This document shows positions 13,339-17,607 of a stretch of 33,075 nt of DNA, piece after piece. This DNA is from an uncultured Bacilli bacterium (GTDB lineage: Bacteria; Bacillota_I; Bacilli_A; RF39; UBA660): assembly GCA_934086815.1 (NCBI GenBank), contig CAKOIM010000012.1:1-33075 (forward strand), in the 5' to 3' direction. The notes below the pieces were generated by a model. It ran no database searches, was not told where the DNA came from, and worked only from the letters and a program-made list of their open reading frames with translations. Every line of letters starts with the position of its first letter. Position 1 is the stretch's first letter. Position numbers and translations under genes: made by a program.

Positions 13339-14615
13339 GAGCTACCTCCCGTAAAGTTTTCTCTCCATTTATTTAAAGTTCTTGCACATAAAACCACACA
13401 TAAACAATCCGTTATATATTTAAATGGTTTAAATATATTTATTCCCGCACTTATATCAATTTCTTTTGCTTCCCAAAAGTTATATCCAAATATACTAATT
13501 GTTGGAAATGAAATCGATGTTACTTCTTCCCACGAAGCTTTAGCTAAATTCAAACCAAACTCAATAATAGAAATTGGAACCTCTGCAATAAACCCGAGTT
13601 TACTTTCAATACTATCTACAAAATCAGTAATAAACTTAGTATCTGAAGGAATAAATAATGATTTTAATGCGTCAATTAATAATGTTACCAATTTCCCCGG
13701 CAATTCAATAATACCAGTAAAAATTCCCTTTAACTTACAAATTACACCACATTTTGAGCTAGTTGTATCGCTATCCTCTTTGTTAATTGCCTCGTTAGTT
13801 TCATCTTGCTTTTTCATTATTTGGTCATTTTGAGTCTTAGTATAATCTATATTAGAACTAATATTAGTCCACATCCCATCCAATTTATTATTTACATTGT
13901 TTAAACTACTATTTAAAGCCCCTTGTATATCATTAGATGTTAAAGGCTTTGAACCCAAACTTTCATATGTATAACCAACAAATACAGCTTCACTAGGAGT
14001 AGCCAGTTTACTACTACTAGAAAAAGCAAAATTAACACAAGTCCCATTTGTTGGTGCTTTAAAAATAAAAGTAAAATACCCCAAATAATCGCCAAATATC
14101 GTAGATTGTGGTAATTGTTTTACTTCAACGCCACTAGAAATAGTTTCAGCATTAAAATTAAAATAATTATAACTTGGATTATCATAAACACCTAATTTTG
14201 GTGTTTGTTTAGTATAATATGGGTGTAAATAATTAGATGTATCATTCAGTATAAAATAATACGTAATACCATAATAAGAATCACTTAAAAACGGTATACC
14301 ACATTGAGTTAAAGAACCACCATAAGAACCATAAGTATAATTAGGTTGACTAGGTAACGCATAATAAAATTGACCATTATTTACAAGTGTATAACCTTTG
14401 TTTGTTACGCTATTTAACCCACTAATACTATTAAAATTTCCAGTATCGGCAATAGTTAAATTGTTAAACATACCAACATTAGAAATAGCTTTAACACTCG
14501 AAGTCATAAATATAGAACCAAAATAAGCTATAATTCCACCGATAAATATATAGGCTAATATTCTTCCAATTGTTCTAAAAAAACTTCTAAAAATATCATT
14601 TATCACGGAAAACAC
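13335..14615 (-). CDS. pIII-like adsorption / minor coat protein
   Basis: A 426-aa protein, the largest of the prophage. An N-terminal hydrophobic segment (about 16-40) acts as signal or anchor. A strand-rich ectodomain with many Tyr, Asn, Ser and Gly (50-235) follows. Next come a predicted helical, Asn/Gln/Lys-rich stretch (240-285), a Cys pair (SSKCGVICKL), and a C-terminal region with several amphipathic or hydrophobic helices, including GIIELPGKLVTLLIDALKSLFIPSD and a segment near 390-415. Its position after the Zot gene and before a pVI-like gene, together with its size, fits the host-recognition protein at the virion tip. It overlaps the upstream exported protein by 20 bp. No close relative recognised, as expected for a fast-evolving adhesin. 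Confidence 0.7.
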   Translation of the reverse strand: MFSVINDIFRSFFRTIGRILAYIFIGGIIAYFGSIFMTSSVKAISNVGMFNNLTIADTGNFNSISGLNSVTNKGYTLVNNGQFYYALPSQPNYTYGSYGGSLTQCGIPFLSDSYYGITYYFILNDTSNYLHPYYTKQTPKLGVYDNPSYNYFNFNAETISSGVEVKQLPQSTIFGDYLGYFTFIFKAPTNGTCVNFAFSSSSKLATPSEAVFVGYTYESLGSKPLTSNDIQGALNSSLNNVNNKLDGMWTNISSNIDYTKTQNDQIMKKQDETNEAINKEDSDTTSSKCGVICKLKGIFTGIIELPGKLVTLLIDALKSLFIPSDTKFITDFVDSIESKLGFIAEVPISIIEFGLNLAKASWEEVTSISFPTISIFGYNFWEAKEIDISAGINIFKPFKYITDCLCVVLCARTLNKWRENFTGGSS

Positions 14616-15036
14616 CCCCTAATAAAAGTGAAATCATCAAAAACGAAACCATAAACGCCAACCCATAAGTTATTTTATAAGAATTATCAACATCTTTTTT
14701 AAACACATTATTTCCAGTAACTGAAAAATTATTATCTACTCCTTTTTCAATAACTTGATTATAATTGTAATTATCCCCACTATAAGTAATATTTATATAA
14801 TTATTGTCACTATCAATTCCAAAATAACACGTTCTATTATAATTGCTACTATAACAAGAATATGGAAAATATGTGTAAGCTTTACTTCCATTGAAATAGT
14901 TATTAAAAAAATCGTGATATTGACTAGGTATAGTTACCCTATCATCAGCTACATAACTTGTTGCTTTAGTTTTAATGATAGGAACTAACATTATTGTTAA
15001 TACCAACATAATTGTCCATTTTTTTGTATGTATCAT
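14596..15036 (-). CDS. Exported single-TM protein of the virion/assembly operon
   Basis: A 146-aa protein with a clear signal peptide (KKWTIMLVLTIMLVPIIKTKA, with likely cleavage after about residue 26). A Tyr/Asn-rich extracellular domain with Cys pairs near FPYSCYSSNYNRTCYF follows, then a C-terminal membrane helix (GLAFMVSFLMISLLLGGVF) and a short basic tail. This is type I topology, like Ff pIII, or like the extracytoplasmic part of pI if assembly functions are split. It starts inside the Zot gene (65-bp overlap in another frame) with ribosome site AGGAGGA at 15048-15054. Function not proven; export and virion involvement are inferred. Confidence 0.7.
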   Translation of the reverse strand: MIHTKKWTIMLVLTIMLVPIIKTKATSYVADDRVTIPSQYHDFFNNYFNGSKAYTYFPYSCYSSNYNRTCYFGIDSDNNYINITYSGDNYNYNQVIEKGVDNNFSVTGNNVFKKDVDNSYKITYGLAFMVSFLMISLLLGGVFRDK

Positions 15037-15649
15037 ATGATAAATAATCCTCCTTACTGTGAAAGAAAAACGAAGTTTTTAACTTACTAAACTTTAACTT
15101 TCCATCACTTCCCTCTTGCGTTTCAAACGCATTAATTAAATAATTAAATTGAAATATACCAAAATAATTTTTACATAAAATAACCGATTTTATTTGTTCA
15201 CGTAATGGCTTTGCCATTCTTGAATATACTTGAGATGTACCCAAAATACATTTTCTTTGTTTTCTTTGTTGCGATAATTCCACGATTATAGAAAGTGGAA
15301 CGCCTTTACTTTCTAATGAGTTTAAAATTAAGTGTATTTCATCTAAAATATATATAACGCCAAAAATTCCATTCTCAACTTTAAAATCATCAAACCCTTG
15401 ATACTTTCTTACTTCATTTTTAACCTCAAATCCCAACTCAATATTTGTTATAACAATAGCCTTTGGATAATCCTTTATCATCTTTTTTGCATAGTGTATC
15501 ATACTTAATGATTTACCACTTCCTTGCGGTCCACAAAATACATTTATTCCCGTTGTTGTCATTTCATCGGGATTTTTGTTTTTTAATTTCCAAATTGTAG
15601 CTTTTGCTCCATCTATAAAATTTAGTTCTTTTGTTAAATACTCATTCAT
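14972..15649 (-). CDS. Zot / pI-type filamentous phage assembly ATPase
   Basis: A 225-aa P-loop ATPase of the Zonular occludens toxin/pI family, the hallmark morphogenesis protein of inoviruses. Walker A is GPQGSGKS (residues 40-47). Walker B is YILDEIH with Asp103/Glu104. The later SQQRKQRKCILGTSQ...LREQ block matches the conserved Zot region after Walker B. Ff pI (348 aa) continues into a membrane helix and periplasmic domain; here the protein stops after the ATPase and shows no membrane segment. The overlapping downstream gene encodes a separate exported membrane protein. The start follows the 43-aa gene stop by 2 bp, with AGGA in that gene's last codons. Confidence 0.9.
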   Translation of the reverse strand: MNEYLTKELNFIDGAKATIWKLKNKNPDEMTTTGINVFCGPQGSGKSLSMIHYAKKMIKDYPKAIVITNIELGFEVKNEVRKYQGFDDFKVENGIFGVIYILDEIHLILNSLESKGVPLSIIVELSQQRKQRKCILGTSQVYSRMAKPLREQIKSVILCKNYFGIFQFNYLINAFETQEGSDGKLKFSKLKTSFFFHSKEDYLSYDTYKKMDNYVGINNNVSSYH

Positions 15650-15651
15650 AA

Positions 15652-15783
15652 TTAAATCCTCGCATCTCTTCCAGTAAACGCATCAACAACAAATCTATAT
15701 GCTTTAATACCAAATGCCCATGCCAAACTATATGGAACCGTAACCTTAACCATTTCTAAAAAACATAAAAAAGCCTCGTTCAT
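15652..15783 (-). CDS. 43-aa minor coat candidate with a major-coat-like tail
   Basis: A 43-aa protein: acidic/hydrophobic start (MNEAFLCFLEMVKVTVPYSL), hydrophobic middle, then KAYRFVVDAFTGRDARI. That tail aligns without gaps with the major coat tail KGYAFVKNALSGKGGKI: K-x-Y-x-F-V, then A, G and a terminal basic-Ile. It therefore looks like a diverged paralogue of the major coat, suited to cap a virion end as pVII or pIX do. The start codon overlaps the stop of the 32-aa gene (ATGA), and GAAAGGAGAGG upstream is a strong ribosome site. Confidence 0.7.
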   Translation of the reverse strand: MNEAFLCFLEMVKVTVPYSLAWAFGIKAYRFVVDAFTGRDARI

Positions 15784-15878
15784 TTTTTCCTCTCCTTTCT
15801 AATAAATAAAATCATCAAAAACAACAAAATATCAACAAATAATTGTAATATAAATAACAACCCAATTTTTGTAATCAT
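15780..15878 (-). CDS. 32-aa hydrophobic protein, pVII/pIX-like
   Basis: A 32-aa peptide, MITKIGLLFILQLFVDILLF and on to a basic end (RKERKK). It is essentially one membrane helix with a positively charged C-terminus. Ff pVII and pIX are 33 and 32 aa. It has a ribosome site (AAAGGA, nine bases before the ATG) and is coupled to the 43-aa gene by an ATGA overlap, which argues that it is real. It lies between the major coat terminator and the Zot gene. Confidence 0.62.
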   Translation of the reverse strand: MITKIGLLFILQLFVDILLFLMILFIRKERKK

Positions 15879-15896
15879 AATTTTTTTCCTTTCTAT

Positions 15897-15923
15897 AAAA
15901 AAATAGGTGGCTCCCACCACCTA
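15897..15923 (-). terminator. Terminator directly after the major coat gene
   Basis: Stem TAGGTGG (15904-15910) / CCACCTA (15917-15923) with a 6-base loop, then seven T on the minus strand (15897-15903). It begins three bases after the coat stop codon. Ff phages have a central terminator at the same place, after gene VIII, to favour coat production over downstream genes. Confidence 0.88.
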
Positions 15924-15925
15924 CC

Positions 15926-16150
15926 TTATATTTTACCGCCTTTACCAGATAATGCATTTTTAACAAAAGCATAACCTTTACGTGCGAATTTCCAAGCAAA
16001 AATTGCAACGATACCAGCACCAATAATAGCGGCAACAACAGCAGCAACGGTAGTTAGTGAAATACTGGATGTAATGGAACCGAAAACAGATTTTACGAAT
16101 TCTAACATACCACCGTCAGCAGCAACTTCTCCAGCAATTAAAAAATTCAT
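15926..16150 (-). CDS. Major coat protein, pVIII-like
   Basis: A 74-aa protein with the standard architecture of a filamentous-phage major coat. It has an acidic exposed N-terminal part (Glu8, Asp12, Glu17), an amphipathic stretch, one membrane helix of small and hydrophobic residues (about 32-53, TVAAVVAAIIGAGIVAIFAW), and a basic C-terminus for DNA contact (KFARKGYAFVKNALSGKGGK). No cleavable signal peptide is visible ahead of this module, unlike Ff pVIII, so it may insert directly. The ribosome site AAAGGAG is strong, and the terminator at 15897-15923 follows immediately, consistent with high, separate expression. Confidence 0.88.
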   Translation of the reverse strand: MNFLIAGEVAADGGMLEFVKSVFGSITSSISLTTVAAVVAAIIGAGIVAIFAWKFARKGYAFVKNALSGKGGKI

Positions 16151-16191
16151 ATTTTATTGCTCCTTTCTATAAAAACACTTTCGTGATTTTA

Positions 16192-16467
16192 CTATAATTC
16201 AATATCATTTATTCTTTTTAATTTAGAATAATAATTACCATTTCTCATTGGTACAAATTCTAAATCTAACTCAACTGGCTTATTTTGATTAAATAATTGT
16301 ACTAATGAGTCATATAACACATAATCACATCTAAATTGTCTTACATCGAAACCAACTGCACTTTTATCTACTGTTGGCACTAAACAATCAAATGTACTCC
16401 CCATGTGATTAACACCGTTTTTGTCATCATAATTATAACGATTTACTTTAATTAAATTTACTTTCAT
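16192..16467 (-). CDS. ssDNA-binding protein, pV-like
   Basis: A 91-aa protein, predicted mostly beta strand with aromatic and basic residues and no membrane segment. It alternates strands such as STFDCLVPT, FDVRQFRCDYVLYDSL, PVELDLEFVPM and GNYYSKLKRI. Ff pV, which coats single-stranded DNA before packaging, is 87 aa and lies in the same position just ahead of the coat genes. Identification rests on size, character and synteny rather than on an invariant motif. Start ATG at 16467, with the purine stretch AAGGGA seven bases upstream. Confidence 0.62.
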   Translation of the reverse strand: MKVNLIKVNRYNYDDKNGVNHMGSTFDCLVPTVDKSAVGFDVRQFRCDYVLYDSLVQLFNQNKPVELDLEFVPMRNGNYYSKLKRINDIEL

Positions 16468-16504
16468 TTTATTTCCCTTACCTTTCTAAATTAATACTAT
16501 CATT

Positions 16505-16531
16505 AAAAAAAGCTAGGTACGACAACCTAAC
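16505..16531 (-). terminator. Terminator after the 58-aa gene
   Basis: Stem GCTAGGT (16512-16518) / ACCTAAC (16525-16531, one G-T pair) with loop ACGACA, then seven T on the minus strand (16505-16511). It overlaps the stop codon of the 58-aa gene and would limit read-through into the ssDNA-binding and coat genes. Confidence 0.82.
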
Positions 16532-16703
16532 TAAATTTATAAACATTTAATACTTTTGGCACTTGAATTTGTACAATATTTTTTAATTTAAATCTGTATC
16601 TTAATTCTCGTAAAGGTCTATTTACATATGCAGATAGTTCTTCTAAAGTATCAATATAAGCTATAATATTATCATTCAAATCATAAATAACAAAATATTC
16701 CAA
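16527..16703 (-). CDS. Small prophage protein (58 aa), TTG start, unknown function
   Basis: Reads MEYFVIYDLNDNIIAYIDTL then EELSAYVNRPLRELRYRFKL, ending KVLNVYKFS. The only possible start in this frame is TTG at 16703, preceded by AAGAAAGGA five bases before, the same ribosome-site layout as rep. The N-terminal FVIYDLNDNIIAYIDTLEEL followed by a helix pair resembles small phage/plasmid proteins with a helix-turn-helix-like part, so a regulatory role is possible but unproven. It is the first gene inside attR. In the excised circle it would lie directly downstream of int across attP. Confidence 0.6.
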   Translation of the reverse strand: MEYFVIYDLNDNIIAYIDTLEELSAYVNRPLRELRYRFKLKNIVQIQVPKVLNVYKFS

Positions 16704-16732
16704 AATATCCTTTCTTGATATTTTAAATTGGT

Positions 16733-16762
16733 TTCAAATCCTCTCTACTCCGCCATTAAGTT
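16733..16762 (+). repeat. attR core (30-bp direct repeat, right copy)
   Basis: Perfect copy of 11245-11274. It is the displaced original 3' end of tRNA-Ser (second half of the T arm, acceptor strand and CCA), followed by the tRNA's own terminator. Confidence 0.93.
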
Positions 16763-16766
16763 AATT

Positions 16767-16794
16767 AAAGTTTCCAAAGTGGAAGCTTTTTTTT
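16767..16794 (+). terminator. Original tRNA-Ser terminator, displaced by the prophage
   Basis: Stem AAAGTTTCC (16767-16775) / GGAAGCTTT (16781-16789, one G-T pair) with a 5-base loop, then T run to 16794. It follows attR on the plus strand, so before integration it directly followed tRNA-Ser. Confidence 0.82.
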
Positions 16795-16814
16795 ATAATT
16801 TATTTCATAAATCA

Positions 16815-16840
16815 TAAAAAAACTCTGATTATTCAGAGTT
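16815..16840 (-). terminator. Terminator of the tRNA-Ile/tRNA-Glu unit
   Basis: AACTCTGA (16821-16828) / TCAGAGTT (16833-16840), loop TTAT, then T run on the minus strand. It is placed 11 bp past the 3' end of tRNA-Glu and convergent with the tRNA-Ser terminator. Confidence 0.88.
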
Positions 16841-16850
16841 AATTACTAAT

Positions 16851-16926
16851 TGGTGACCCGTACGGGATTTGAACCCATGCATGTATGCGTGAAAGGCATA
16901 TGTGTTAACCGCTTCACCAACGGGCC
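16851..16926 (-). tRNA. tRNA-Glu (UUC)
   Basis: 76 bases including encoded CCA. Acceptor GGCCCGT pairs with ACGGGTC (one G-T), the anticodon loop CTTTCAC gives TTC (16891-16893), and the T arm GGGTTCAAATCCC is perfect. It is co-transcribed with tRNA-Ile, six bases upstream. Confidence 0.96.
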
Positions 16927-16932
16927 GTTTAA

Positions 16933-17009
<77 letters not shown>

Positions 17010-17029
17010 GTACTAACAAAACCTTTTAT

Positions 17030-17058
17030 ATTTTATAATATTTTTTAAGTTTTGGCAA
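17030..17058 (-). promoter_or_regulatory. Promoter of the tRNA-Ile/tRNA-Glu unit
   Basis: Minus strand -35 TTGCCA (17053-17058), 17-bp spacer, -10 TAAAAT (17030-17035), about 20 bp before tRNA-Ile. The -10 is identical to that of tRNA-Ser. Confidence 0.65.
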
Positions 17059-17173
17059 TACCTTTTTTTAATTTTTTTATTTTTCAACAGTTTTTTTCTG
17101 CTGACATGTTTCAATTATACTATACTTTCTCTATCATGTAAAGCTTTTTTTCATTATGATTTTTAAAAATCTT

Positions 17174-17201
17174 TTGTAATAATATGTGTTTAATGTATAA
17201 T
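17174..17201 (+). promoter_or_regulatory. Promoter for the 85-aa gene
   Basis: -35 TTGTAA (17174-17179), 16-bp spacer, -10 TATAAT (17196-17201). Ribosome site GAAGGA (17212-17217) precedes the ATG at 17223. Confidence 0.55.
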
Positions 17202-17222
17202 AAATATAAATGAAGGAATAAA

Positions 17223-17480
17223 ATGAAAAATTATATTAAAGTAGAAGTTACGAGTTACGTAAATGAAGGTATTAATAGTGGTAAATTAATACCTAGGGTA
17301 GCTTTAAAATTTGCTAGAAAAGTTGCCCAAGTACAAGTAGACAAAGAAACTAACCAACCGGGATGGATTGCTACAAAAGTAGATGAAGAAGGAAATATCA
17401 TTATTGACAATAATAATCATGCTAATGAGTGGATTATTGATGATACGACTTTTAAAAAGAAATATGAAATAGATCCGTAA
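17223..17480 (+). CDS. Small unknown protein (85 aa), possibly frameshifted
   Basis: Promoter and ribosome site support expression. The product (MKNYIKVEVTSYVNEG...) is soluble, with a central PGWIATKVDEEGNIII stretch and ending NEWIIDDTTFKKKYEIDP. The W-x-x-x-x-x-F-x-x-x-Y pattern recalls PGDYG-type small domains, but I do not assign a function. The stop TAA falls right after IDP. In the -1 frame the sequence continues without a break as VNLDDMYGISQRDFEDTYKF and on to a stop at 17564-17566, and it looks like genuine protein. The real product may thus be about 114 aa, broken here by a one-base loss or by an assembly error. Confidence 0.6.
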   Translation: MKNYIKVEVTSYVNEGINSGKLIPRVALKFARKVAQVQVDKETNQPGWIATKVDEEGNIIIDNNNHANEWIIDDTTFKKKYEIDP

Positions 17481-17576
17481 ACTTAGATGATATGTATGGT
17501 ATTTCCCAAAGAGATTTTGAAGACACATACAAATTCACTGATGAATTGTCTCATAAAAGATCCTAGTAATTAAAAT

Positions 17577-17607
17577 AGACTTAGTTTATGAAAAACTAAG
17601 TCTTTTA
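17577..17607. terminator. Bidirectional terminator between the 85-aa gene and priA
   Basis: Perfect 11-bp stem AGACTTAGTTT (17577-17587) / AAACTAAGTCT (17593-17603), with TTTATT after it on the plus strand and a T-rich tract on the minus strand. It serves both convergent genes. Confidence 0.82.

Larger units (their letters stand above)
11245..16762 (-). mobile_element. Filamentous-phage (inovirus) prophage in tRNA-Ser
   Basis: Bounded by two perfect 30-bp repeats at the 3' end of tRNA-Ser; the excised circle would be 5,488 bp, within the usual 5-9 kb inovirus range. All genes lie on the minus strand in modular inovirus order. The modules are ssDNA-binding protein, major coat followed by a terminator, tiny minor coats, Zot/pI ATPase, exported and pIII-like proteins, pVI-like protein, hairpin-rich non-coding region, HUH Rep, and tyrosine integrase. 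There is no secretin, capsid portal, terminase or lysis gene. Strongest single items are the Zot ATPase with Walker A GPQGSGKS and the 74-aa coat protein with acidic N-terminus, one helix and basic C-terminus. All reading frames are intact, so it may be active. Confidence 0.9.

Noticed and set aside
14972..15649. Zonular occludens toxin as a virulence factor
   Set aside because: The family name comes from Vibrio phage CTX. The protein here has only the ATPase domain used in phage assembly and lacks any C-terminal toxin region.
15832..16047. 71-aa minus-strand open frame over the major coat gene
   Set aside because: A different frame across the coat gene and its terminator hairpin. It has no good ribosome site, and the coat frame is clearly the real one.
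11245..16762. Integrated plasmid or ICE rather than a phage
   Set aside because: Rep and integrase alone would fit a plasmid, but there is no relaxase, coupling protein or type IV secretion gene, while coat, Zot and tip-protein genes are present in inovirus order.
16733..16762. Second, truncated tRNA-Ser gene
   Set aside because: Only the 3' 23 bases of the tRNA are present. They are exactly the attachment core, with the displaced terminator after it.
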